From: Mesocentrotus franciscanus
Lineage: Eukaryota > Echinodermata > Echinoidea > Camarodonta > Strongylocentrotidae
Direction: 5' to 3'
DNA length: 64,000 nt
NCBI GenBank assembly: GCA_037976565.1
Contig: CP137675.1
Location: 5,466,364 to 5,530,363, forward strand
Shown: piece after piece, positions 23,785 to 34,788 of the stretch
Position numbering within the stretch: position 1 is the first letter of the stretch
How the letters are laid out: the number at the start of each line of letters is the position of its first letter
The notes under the pieces: model-generated
Databases searched by the model: none
Told to the model about the DNA's origin: nothing
What the model saw: the letters and a program-made list of their open reading frames with translations, nothing else
Made by a program: the position numbers and the translations under genes

Positions 23785-24156
23785 ATGTTTTGTGTCTCAT
23801 AGTGTTCATTGTCCAGAGGGTATTTTTCGTAGTTTGCATTTGTGTAAAGTTTCACTGATTATTAATATGTATATTAATATTGTCATGCTATTATATGAAA
23901 CAAATAATAATGTCAACATCTTGCTCTAAAAAGGCTAAAGCATGTGAATGTTGGTAAAGGAATTTAAATCTGTGAATTTATTTTCCTTTTTTTTCAATTT
24001 AAAATCTTTTGTGTGACATATTGGCCAGTAATGTTACTGAAAGATATTTCTATGCTCATGCCGTACAGTGAAGGAGTTGTTGTACAAAATGTGTAGTTCC
24101 AAAGATATTCAGCTTTTTATGGTTTGGTTTTAGCCCCATGTCATAACCCCATTAGC

Positions 24157-24344
24157 ATAGCTGCCAACCATTTCTATTTTTGAGGAATGATTCTTCTTTT
24201 TTTGGTCTTCAAGCTACTGTTTTGAACCCTAGATTCCTCTCTTTTTCTGAAATATTATGTGTGAAGACTGAAGAGTATACAAAATAGACTGTATTCCCAA
24301 TTTTGCCTTGGGAGATTCCTAATTTTGTATGTAAAAGGTTGGCA
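24157..24344 (+). mobile_element. CTGCCAACC-terminus MITE, copy 1
   Basis: CATAGCTGCCAACC at the left and GGTTGGCAGGTATA at the right, bordered by CATTAG and CATTGG. It shares its ends with the element at 48205. Confidence 0.55.
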
Positions 24345-24540
24345 GGTATACATTGGGTGTACCCAACAATTGTAGGAATAATATCGAATTCATGTATAGT
24401 TGCTGTATTAATAAGCAATCAGTTGCACTTAACCACTTTGCAAATAATCCACTAGTCAAATGTAATTTTAGGTATATGGGAATGAATCGACTAATTTTGA
24501 CTTGCACAATCAGTATGAGGTGTTGCCAATGACATTTAAT

Positions 24541-24607
24541 GATTTATAGTCACATTTGTCTTTGTGTTGTGTATTAAAAGACACAAAGACAAAAGTGACT
24601 ATAAATC
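24541..24607 (+). repeat. Near-perfect 26-bp-arm hairpin
   Basis: Left arm 24541-24566 and right arm 24582-24607 are complementary at 25 of 26 positions, with a 15-base loop. No flanking duplication was noticed. Confidence 0.88.
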
Positions 24608-25197
24608 CAATACTAGTGATAAAATAGAATACGTGAATATAGTGTAGTTCTTTGATGCATTAAATTATTATATTTCTGCTTAAACTTCACATTTTTTGAA
24701 GATTTATACTAATCAAAATTGCAGTTTCAATACTTTTGTTTTCAATTGAAAGTGCTTGCTTTAAATGTTTTTACAAGAACACCCATAGATAAATCAGGTT
24801 TTAAATTGTGTAAAAAATATACATGTACATCCTGAACTAAAAAAGGAAGGGTGGTAGATATTCTGCATGTAGAGCACCATGAAATGAGCCAATCATAACT
24901 TGAGGAATTCAAACATGTTAGGAAGATTTTGATTATGGTCTATAAATGTCTGATTCTGCTCTTTCATCAATGATTTTCACACAACTTTGCATTAGCAACA
25001 TCTTTGTTTACAGTAAAAAATTATTGTTAAAGGTGTGCATGTTTGTATCAATAATCAGGTGTAGGAAATAATTATTATGCTTGTTAACTATAACAAATTT
25101 TTTACAAACTTAAATCAGTGTTGAAATATGTGTAAGTTTACATTTTAAATATCCTTTTGCATAGTAATGTAACAGAAGATTTAGTAATGATGGTATC

Positions 25198-25455
25198 TTC
25201 TTACAGTGTACATGTATTGCGCACATGTCCGTTACGCCATGATGCTCCTGGCATTCCAACATTATAACCTTGTTCATAGCTGACAGCTGCATTTGTAGCG
25301 CTCTGGCATATTGGGTACCCATTAACACCTGGGTGGAGAGTGGCAAAAGTGGTTTATTGTCTTACAAAAAGGACATTTGTCCTGGGCTGGGATTTGATCC
25401 CTCAACCCTTGGATTGAGAGTCAAGTGAATGAACCACTATACCACGACACCGCCA
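25198..25455 (-). mobile_element. tRNA-derived SINE
   Basis: On the minus strand the head reads GTGTCGTGGTATAGTGGTTC, a tRNA-like A-box region, followed by GGGATCAAATCCC in the B-box/T-arm position, then a body with GTTAATGGGTACCC and AGCGCT. It is a SINE and not a tRNA gene, because a long unrelated tail follows and no cloverleaf closes. Confidence 0.72.
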
Positions 25456-25473
25456 CTAGTAGGCCTACTGTAG

Positions 25474-25745
25474 AGGTGTGGTGGTCGAGTGGATACGTGG
25501 CCGGACTGTGGATCACAAGGTCCGTGGTTCAAGTCCCGCCGCGGCACTAATGTCCTTTGGCAAGACATTGATCTACATTTGCCACACTTGACCCAGATAA
25601 TGTAAATGCGTACTGGCAGGAATTAATCCATTGAAATGCTAGAGCGCCGTAACGGCAGCCATGCTAAAGCCGGGGTAATAATCGGGAGCGCCAGGAATGT
25701 AAAGTCCGACAGATATGAGCGCTTTACAAGAACCCAATATTATTA
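25474..25745 (+). mobile_element. tRNA-derived SINE, head-to-head with the previous one
   Basis: Head GTGGTGGTCGAGTGGATACG with B box GGTTCAAGTCC at about 25532. The body has GCCGTAACGGCAGCC and GAGCGCTTTACAAG. The two SINE heads are about 20 bases apart. Confidence 0.75.
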
Positions 25746-25749
25746 GTAG

Positions 25750-27630
25750 TACTGGAGCAATCTCTGGGAGGTAATTCTATAATACTGTATGAACTTATTC
25801 TATTGCAACCAAATATTATACATGTATACAATGAATTGTTTACTTTTTTAACTCTCTGCCCGCCACGTACACAATCCCCCCTGTGCCACATTGTTTTTAG
25901 GGTGCCACCTTAGGAGGGGTTCTGCATGGACTATGCTTATTCAAAAGCAAAAGCAGTTTCAAAAACTCAATTTTCTCGGAAAATGTCAATGTAAACAATG
26001 TCTTGCAATGAAGTGTGATGTATACAATGCGATTACTATTGTGTGTGTACAATAGAATTAAATGCGTTCCGTGTGCATTGTGAATGAAATGTGACTTGAG
26101 TCGAAGTTGGCAGCCCGCTGTATGTTCCGCTAGCCGAACGTAGCGGGCAAAGAGTTAATACCAAATTCATGAATGTGGATATGCTAGTGTGCATGTCTTG
26201 TGTGCTACATAGACCTACATGTAGTTATTGGAGATCAATGCCAGTAATATGAGGTCCAACTTATTCTTCATCATTACCAAATATAATCATCATCAAAGTA
26301 CACACAATCTAACATTATAGGCTGGATCTAAAAAAGTAAACAATTATAAAAAGATAGAGAGACAGTATTGCATTCACTTTGTAAACTTTAATAAACTTTA
26401 ATGAACAAAATACACAACTTGTTCTAAAAGACTTTAATGTTTATCAAGGATGGATAGAGGTAATTCAAGTCACTAAATTAAATTATTAGTCAAAATTCAT
26501 GTGTGCAAAGTGTTCTTGTGTTTTGGAGTGTAATAGTATTTAGTTGGTATGGTCCTATTCTACTAAATTCATTTAAAGCCAGTGCTGGAACCAAGTCACG
26601 TTTGATTTAAAATGGAAAACCTAGACTTCGGTCTAACTTCTTTTTCTAAATTTGAATTTAGACTGAGCTTAAAGTGTACCACAAAAAGATACTACAGCAA
26701 GAATATATAAAATCAACCACAAAACAAAACAAAAAACTTCATCTTGCATTTGATGGGCTAATGGATAAGAAGTATGAATATAAGAATAACATGAAGTTCT
26801 TCATAATCACAAGGTAATATGCTAATCTTCTTTGTATTCTTGTGTTTTTCAGCCCTGATATATTAACAAGGTTTGAATATACAGAAAAGACTGGTACCAG
26901 GATATTTCACAAGTCCCATGGAGTTTGATAGAACAAGGTTCACTGTAATATAAATAGTTGGGTACAATTTTAGTACAAAATGTTGACATTTTGAACAGGA
27001 TTTGGAGGGATGCACAAAATGAATGAAGCATGTGAACAGGTGAAAGATGATTGCACTATAAGATCATTTTAATATAACACTTTGAGAATAGTCCTTTTCC
27101 CTAACTAACCCCAATGCAGTGGTATAATTCAAGTTATCATTTTGCTTGAATGGAATACTGTTTAAAAAAAGACAAATTTGGATCCACTTGCATTTTTACA
27201 GACACATGTATTTTCAATGAAATACATGTACTGCAAACATAATCTCAAGCTGATAAGACAATGTGAAGGACTTTTTGCTCCTTTCCGATATGAGATCATT
27301 TCCCAATAGCTTCATGAATCATTAAAGAAATTGCCTAATAAATGTAGGCAACAAATTGAACAGAACAAGCCAACAATCTAAGATTAAATACGAATGATTG
27401 TTGATCCTTCATTGCATGCACCATAAACTACAGGTGCAACCAATCAACGGTGCTTTGCGTGATGAATCAAAAGTCAATGGAACTCAAAATGACACAATTC
27501 ATTTTAAAACATTTGCTTTGATCGATTTAACTTTTCAATTTTCTGCTTCTCCTTCGTTCCATGCTGAATATTTCCAAGAATTCCCGAGAACCCAAAACAG
27601 TCTCATCTTCTTCAGATATTAAATGCTTGA
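25750..27630. other. Intergenic between ACER and FXN
   Basis: AT-rich with stop codons in every frame. The part next to 27633 should be the FXN 3'UTR. Nothing else recognised. Confidence 0.5.
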
Positions 27631-27632
27631 TG

Positions 27633-27777
27633 TCACGTGTCCCACCTCTCAGCCTCTGTGACATCTATAGGAGAATCAAGGATCTTGGAGATCTCTTCTG
27701 AGAGAAGGTCATGGATGGCCATGCCGTCGTGAACATAGATCCATCTTTTGTTGATATAGTCGTACCTCTTGGGTCCA
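27633..27777 (-). CDS. FXN: FXN exon 5 (terminal)
   Basis: Encodes residues 158-205: SGPKRYDY, W170, the HDG turn and helix 2 ([13 protein letters not shown]), then a short tail ending in WDT and TGA. Confidence 0.96.
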
Positions 27778-30700
27778 CTGGTAAAAGCATTGTCAGAGTG
27801 AGAGATGGACAACAGATGTGCGGCAATTTTCAGAGGGAAAGAGAGAGACGGAGAGAGAGAGAGATAGAAAAGAGGGGGTGGGATAGGATGGGAAAGTGAT
27901 AATGAAAGTAAAATAAATGGAAAATATGAGTGAACATTGTCATCAAAGGTAACAAAGATACTTATATAAAGCAAGGTGGATAAGGAAATTGAATGGAATC
28001 AAAATGGCTGATATATCTACATCATAGCTCAAGTTGGGGAATATACACATGGCCACATACAGAGCAAACTCAAATTACAGTTAGATAAAGATGGTCAAGG
28101 CCATTGGTCAAGGCCATTTTTAAAGACCACTAAAGAAAAATGTTCCTGAAATGATAAATCTGTATAGAATTCTGTATTGTCCTTTGATACAGCAGATGAA
28201 ATTTCACAAAGTTCATCCCACTTTGAGGTATCTGATCTAATGAACGCATTTTGTAGCTTGGGATATATAATAATATTATACAAATAATGAATGTTTATGA
28301 GTTCCGCCTCATTGAATAGAACGTTAATCTTTCAACTCCTGAAAATATTCGCACTATTGAACGAATTCATTATTTGTTTTATATAACATAACTATTTTTA
28401 TTTTCCCTATAATACCCTCCAACCAAATGACAAAGATCTACCGGTACTTTAATAGATGTTATATAAAACCTAATATTATTTTCTCTGTGGCCACCAGATC
28501 AAGTTTCTAATCCACATGAATCATAAGATTATATTTCAGATAGATACTAGATGTGTACAGAATATACCTTGTTGGGGATGACAGCCATATTTGTTTGTTT
28601 GGTGTTTGTTTGTTGATTACATAAGTTCCATGCTCCTGACCAAAGGCTACTGTTAGTACACCAGACTGTAAGAAAAATACAACAAATATTTAATAAACCA
28701 AACACCAAGCTTACAACAACTCAGACTCCTTTAATGCATTGTCCAAAATCGGGTGTTTTGATGGGCAAAAGCAGAAATAACTAATACTGCTGCACACAAT
28801 AAAAAGTAGATTAAATTGCAATTAGTCCATCAGTTGTAAAATGTGTTTTATTGGTCAATTAAAAAGTTTATAATACTTAAACTGATAAAGAGTACCATAT
28901 CAAAACAAAATGGAAAATATTATATATTCAAGTCAGACCTAAACTCAGTTGATGATGTAAGAGTTAAATTGAGATGAGGCCTATTAGTACTAATTATCAA
29001 GCCAAGATTAGACCTCATGAGAAATGTACATAACTTACACTGTACATGACATCAAAGTCTGCTGAGCATTTCTCTGAATCTCCAAGTATTTCAAAGAATT
29101 CTGAAAGGTGATCCAGCGCCTCGTCAACAATCTTCTCAAACTGAAGGTCACTTAATACTCTGCATCAAAATAAAAAATAAAGGAAAACCACTCTTAATGG
29201 AAACAAAAACACATTGACAAAATAAAAAATAAAACAACCAAACAAAATATAAAACAAAATAACTGAATATTAAAAGATGATTAAAATGGGGAACAGGAAT
29301 ATAATAAAGAAAAGGAGTTATAAAAACTCACATAAATTGAAATTGATGGGAAATGTTGGATATGTGATTATTGAATTAAATTGAATTGTCAAGGTTTATT
29401 GATAAAAATTAAAATTCACAGCTAAAAGCTAATTAATATAAAAGTGACAATTCATATAGCTTGAGGTAAGATGAATTGAAATCACTCTTTCAACTAATAA
29501 ACATAGATAATAATGACACATATTGGAATAACCTGTTAAAAACTCACTCCTTTTCGTTGCTCCCACTTGAATATCTTACAAAACCTGTATATCTATCTGC
29601 TATTAAAGCTCTGTGATGAGATGATATTCTTGCAGCTGATGGAAACACCAAGTCCTTCGGCAAGACGGAATGAGTAGCACTGGTTCCTTGCTGGAATGAT
29701 GCATTCTGTACCTGTGCCAAAGCAAAACAAATTTAGACGAAAGTATGCATGCCACACGTCTCAATTAAAATTGGATATGATCAGCTAAAAACAAATAAAA
29801 ATCGAGCACATAATCTTCTCCCTTCTTCTTCTTCTTCAGTACGTGTCGACAGACTTGTTAGTCCATATAAAGACACAGAAACAAGGCACGTGGTCATGGA
29901 CTAGAACGATCATTCAGGAATTTTAGGGCATGGGACCTAAAGGAATCAATTGATCCCGTGTTGATAATGCTATCAGGTAACTTATTCCAGTCCTTGCAAA
30001 GAGCAATCCATGAATTCTCAAAATCTTAACAAATTTATTCAGATCAATATATACCAAATGAAACTCTAAATTTTAGACTACAAATGGGTGCAATTGGAAA
30101 ATTTATGGTCACAAGAATTCTGACAATATTGTCGAAATTTGATGTCGGATCAGAATGTGCTACAACTGAAGATAAAGTCATAAAAACGAGTCCTTAATTC
30201 ACGCACAAGAGCTTGCAAGTGATTTATCCCCAAAAAGAGATCCATCACTGATATATCAAAATATCATATAATCAGTTGGTATCACTTTTTAATCACAATT
30301 TTAATGACATATTCTCTCAAAATAAAGATTTCCAGACCCTTCCTTGTTTCGGTAAGTTCATATTCTTTAAGTTTTGGAATGGACGCTATTGCAATTGCTA
30401 CTGCAAAATTTGCTGATCTTTTATCAATATTTTACTTATTTCAGACCTTATTCCAAAGAAAGCTTCTCTTTCCATTTGTGATATCAAATTTTCGAAATCT
30501 TTCTGAATTTTTGAGGTAGCTATGCTTTGCTGGAGTGGTCTAGTCTAGATCTAACTCCAGGGAACTCCGACGTCGGCGTCGGAGCTCCCTGGAGTTAGTC
30601 TAGATCTAGCTAGACCTTTAAGTCTAATTAAAGTGCATGTGTGACGTGCGACATCGCGACACTGACAACAGACGTTGAATGATACGTTACCTTCCACAAA

Positions 30701-30831
30701 CAAAATATTGAACAGGTGGGACCGAAATAATAAATACGCACCTCAACCAGCACATTTCTGGCCGCTCTACGATGGATAAGCTGAGATAATGGAATCCCAG
30801 ACATTTTTAATCGTCTCATCATTGAATACAT
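27633..30831 (-). CDS. FXN: Frataxin, mitochondrial, 5 exons, 205 aa
   Basis: Mitochondrial matrix protein that stimulates Fe-S cluster assembly on the NFS1-ISD11-ISCU complex. Coding exons in transcript order are 30742-30831, 29548-29711, 29039-29159, 28568-28665 and 27633-27777; all introns are GT/AG and the frame is continuous. Exons of 121 and 98 nt match my recollection of the human gene. Residues 1-85 are basic and Ser/Arg-rich, fitting a cleavable presequence. The frataxin fold runs from about 86 to 200. The conserved block [18 protein letters not shown] is intact, with N143, Q145, I151, W152 and R162 matching human N146, Q148, I154, W155 and R165, and acidic helix 1 residues are present. 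The frame stays open upstream, but the first ATG is at 30831. Confidence 0.96.
28568..28665 (-). CDS. FXN: FXN exon 4
   Basis: 98 nt encoding residues 126-157, with the near-invariant [14 protein letters not shown] surface that contacts ISCU. Donor ACAAG|GTATAT. Confidence 0.97.
29039..29159 (-). CDS. FXN: FXN exon 3
   Basis: 121 nt encoding the end of E85 to S125: helix 1 ([19 protein letters not shown]) and the first strand (DFDVMYS). Donor AGT|GTAAGT. Confidence 0.95.
29548..29711 (-). CDS. FXN: FXN exon 2
   Basis: Encodes residues 31-84 plus two bases: the poorly conserved spacer between presequence and folded domain. Acceptor TGGCACAG|GTACAG; donor AAAGGA|GTGAGT. A second acceptor six bases downstream would drop two residues. 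Confidence 0.85.
29822..30010 (-). mobile_element. LINE 3' end with (GAA)n tail in FXN intron 1
   Basis: Minus strand encodes [19 protein letters not shown] then [12 protein letters not shown] and a stop, the usual last residues of CR1-type ORF2. It runs on to a (GAA)5 tail (29822-29837) on the frataxin sense strand. The 5' part is missing. Confidence 0.7.
30537..30616 (+). repeat. 80-bp inverted repeat (FXN intron 1)
   Basis: Two 40-base arms around a short centre. The inner 20 bases (AACTCCAGGGARCTCCGACG) pair with one mismatch, and the outer arms are TCTAGA-rich with small bulges. It lies about 125 bases downstream, in transcript sense, of the FXN exon 1 donor. Confidence 0.85.
30742..30831 (-). 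CDS. FXN: FXN exon 1 (coding part)
   Basis: Encodes residues 1-30 ([12 protein letters not shown]...), Arg/Lys/Ser-rich and lacking acids near the N-terminus, as in a mitochondrial targeting peptide. Donor GTTGAG|GTGCGT, phase 0. Later Met codons at residues 4, 5 and 10 could also serve as starts. Confidence 0.82.
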
Positions 30832-32208
30832 AATTGTTGATATGGGTAAAAATCGCTCTTTGGATAAAAAAAGCACTAATTTCTTCTTCAAATTTGAGCT
30901 TCAGAAAACATCTTCAGATATTATAAGGGCGCACTCTTTCGTCGAAAGACGGAAAGATGATATCATTTTTGTGAGGAACTATTTTGGGTGATTCAATAAC
31001 AATTGCAAACCCATAATCACGAGTGAATTTCGAAGAAAGACAATTCGTCCCTTGGCCTAATGTTGATTCTAAATGCCAATAAATTAATCATTTCATGGTG
31101 CAGAATGTAAGTGTTATTCTAAAAAGATCTAGATTTGTTTTCAGAGAGCTGTAAAGCTATTGCCTGTCGGGCTGCCTGACTGAGCTAGCCGAGCTGAGCT
31201 GAGCTGCGGCAGAGCTCAGAGTTCATGTTCAGGTGCAGGCTGTGTGTGAGGGCTTTGCATTTGTTTTTTTATGTTGAGAATGACATGAGATTGTGTCTGT
31301 GACTGAGCTGAGTTTGTATTGTCATGATTGAATTAATATTATTGGCTTTTTAAAATAGGGATAATGAATTTCTGCTGGATGAAATCACATCTAGATCTAC
31401 ATGTAGGTCTAGGTCTAATTTACTCTACTAGTCTAATGAAGAAAAAAAGGCAATAGCTGCAGGATGAGAGGAGTTGATATTGAATTGAAAATGGATTGAA
31501 ATATGATTTAATATTTAATTATTACAAATACAATTATTACTATTAGTGATTATCATTAAGGACATATGTTCATGTGCGTACGTTTATGCTAATCAATGTC
31601 ATTGTACAACTTTAGTAAATCATTGCATGATGGAAAATTGGAAATTAGAATTGAATCGAGCATTGCCATTTGCGTACGGTCGTACAGGTACTACTAATAG
31701 TACTAGTCTACATCAACATGGCAACATGCTACATATACATGTATGTATATAAACTATATATATCCAGGTCAGAAGCAGGACTTTAGTAATAGTCCACAGA
31801 CCCTTCATTTTGTATTATAATTGTATTGTTTTAATAAAGAAAAGAAATGAAGAGAAGAAAGGAAAAGTTTCCACATCATTACGACATTAGCCGCCTCACC
31901 CCTCAGTGTTCATCATCATCATCATCATCATCGATATACGGGAGTGAGGTAATCCTGTAGATCTCCCAGGCGTCTTCCAAAATATAAGTTCAATTGACAG
32001 TTTGCGACTAACATATTGAAATAGAACTTTGCTGAAATAACATATTTGTAGATTCTATGTTATTGTTGTATTATTAATGATCAGTGTTGTTATTGTTGTC
32101 AAAGCATCCCCTGTTGAATGTGAATAAATGAATATACAGGTGAAGGATGAGTCTAGAAATGAAAATGCATCAATTTTTGTTGTTTTGTATATCCAGATTG
32201 TAGGTGAC
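30832..32208. promoter_or_regulatory. Head-to-head FXN/UBAP1 intergenic and 5' region
   Basis: About 1.4 kb separates the first ATG of FXN (-) from that of UBAP1 (+), so both genes should be promoted from here. There is a possible UBAP1 5'UTR acceptor at 32195-32196 (tatatccag). A stretch near 31150-31260 is rich in GAGCTGAG repeats. No clear TATA box was recognised, and the transcription starts cannot be placed from sequence. Confidence 0.5.
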
Positions 32209-32248
32209 ATGGCGTATGGTTCGCAGACTCTCCACAGGGCATATTCTG
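32209..32248 (+). CDS. UBAP1: UBAP1 exon 1 (coding part)
   Basis: Encodes MAYGSQTLHRAYS plus one base, in a good start context (GACATGG). Donor TTCTG|GTAAGT, phase 1, joining cleanly to exon 2. It lines up with the N-terminal residues of vertebrate UBAP1, but it is short, so it is the least certain exon. Confidence 0.72.
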
Positions 32249-32486
32249 GTAAGTTTACATCTCGGCTCATTCACCATCAAAGTGTGCATCCAAATTTCTT
32301 TGGGAATTTCATTCTTTTGTTCATGATTATTCACAATTGGCAAAGGGTGAATATAAAATTCTTGAATGCAATTGTCTTAAACTTGTAAATTGTTCATAGG
32401 ATTCTTAGAAAATGTTAGAATCTTCAATTGTGTCATTTGGGTCATATTTTAGATATATTATTTATTATGCGCTTAATAAATTAATC

Positions 32487-32531
<45 letters not shown>

Positions 32532-34748
32532 GACTCATCCAAAATTTTGGTCACATACAAGCTAAGTTTAATATACTACTACATGTACATGTACATGTAC
32601 CTTTCATCCTTACGAAAAGGCACATTTTAAAACTCAGTCATGTAGAAAATCACCTCAAAAATACAATTAGGTATTAGTAAATTATATGTGTATGTACTAA
32701 TATTGTACTACTATTGAGTATTGTTTGAGTTTTTAATTTCTAAGCATAAATACTCATATGTAAATTTTTTGATGAATTGATTAAGAAATAGCCTCTTGCT
32801 AAATTTACTACTCATTGCGGATGTCGTATCGAAAATAATATCGCTAGTGATATTCGCTTTGTCTCGCAATGTGGTCAATAAGGAATCTAAAAGATCTTGA
32901 CGTTTCGTGCGCCGCTGCAACACTTCGTCAGGTGAACAAAACTAATTTAAGCAAGGGTGTTTTATACTTTACGGGAGGACCGGCCTGACGGTCAATAATT
33001 TGATCGATAATTGGAACAATAACGCACAAGGCCTGTTGGCCGACGCACACGGTGCTCGACCAAGCAGCAGGCCGCTGGTTCGGCTAATTATGCACAAGGC
33101 CTAATGGTCGACGCACACGGTGCTCGACCAATCAGCTGGTTCAGCTCGCCTGCTGGGTGAAAGCAATAGTGAGCTCAACCAATCAACGGGCCGCTGGCTT
33201 GGCTAATTATGCACAAGGCCTAATGGTCGACGCGCACGGTGCTCGACCAATCAGCAGGCCGCTGGTTCGGCTCGCCTGCTGGGTGGAAGCAATAGCGAGC
33301 TCAACCAATCAACGGGCCGCTGGCTCGGCTAATTATGCACAAGGCCTAATGGTCGACGCACACGGTGCTCGACCAATCAGCAGGCTGCTGGTTCGGCTCG
33401 CCTGCTGGGTGGAAGCAATAGCGAGCTCAACCAATCAACGGGCCGCTGGCTCGGCCGTCTGCTGATTGGAATCGACCGGTGCTGGCCGGCTGGACGGGGA
33501 ATGTCATGGCGGCCTCTTGCTTCTATTCAATGACTGCTGGTAACAACGATTGATGAGTGTACATAATTAATGATAGTGATCTTTACGTAGTTCCATATGT
33601 TGTATGGTATCAACTATCATTATAATCTTTGTGGAGCAGTGTGGAGAATATTTTTGTATTATGATGATATTCGGTCCAATCATTAGGACAGCTATGCACA
33701 TGTACACTGTATAATGCATCATAGAAAACAAGCACTCAATATATACACTGTATATACAGAATAAATTATGATTAAAGTTTAAAGATAACTTTTGCATGTC
33801 CTGTACATTTCTCTAAATTTTCTGGCAGAGGCTACGGAAAAGAAAAAGATGTATTAATAGTTTACACATGACATCACAGAAAATTTACCAAATTGTGCAT
33901 TGTCATGACAACTTAATAACTGATTACATGTAATGGCATTTTCCAATTATCACTGACAAGTAGTTGTTATATTTATTTCAAGCAACCTGATATCAGGGTG
34001 GTGTTCTCCTGTATGTCTGCCAAATCAATGCTGAGCATGAACTTAAATTACTTAAAGGGACTTGGTAACATTGTTCAGATGAGAGAAAATGGTGCTAAGA
34101 TAGTGACTTCAATGCTAGATGTACAATTAAAGATAATCTGAAAGTTTGAGTGAAAACAGACCATTATTAATGATAAAAATTGGGAAAAACTGATCTGATC
34201 GATTCCTTAATTCTCCCAACTATATTATTACAATTTAATTACATTTTAGGTGAATGTAAATCGTCACAAAGCAATGAATTGGCTCTATATACCATTCCAG
34301 ACATTTAAGTGTTAAAAGATTTTTAAAAGCCTATCTTATATCTTATTTTCATGGAAAACGGTTGGGAAAATTAAAAGAAGGTTGGGAGAAACCATAAATA
34401 TCTTTGTGGTTTGAGAATTTTTTCAGGATTTTTCACTTTTTAGAGGGTTAGTACAGTGGAAGGAATATAAAAAGTAACATTTCATACACAAATTACACAG
34501 TTTTTTCATCAACCTTCAACAATGTAACCGAGTCACTTTAATACTTCCTGATCATGAAATCGTACTATCAAATTGGCAACAATTAAACCTGACATATACG
34601 TGTCTGTTTGTTTTCTTACAGTGTCCAGTGTGGAGGGGGTTGAGTTGCGACTAAGTGACAAGTTCAAGCCTACTAACAAAGTCACGCTGCCACTTCAGTA
34701 CAAACACAAGGAACCACAGCTTCTGAATACTAAACTGGAGGTAAACTA

Positions 34749-34788
<40 letters not shown>

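Noticed and set aside
25474..25560. Possible true tRNA gene
   Set aside because: A- and B-box-like words are present, but arms do not close into a cloverleaf and a SINE body follows directly.
33157..33465. A 102-codon open frame with perfect internal repeats
   Set aside because: It exists only because the minisatellite period (126 bp) is divisible by three. No start context, splice signals or non-repeat sequence support a protein.
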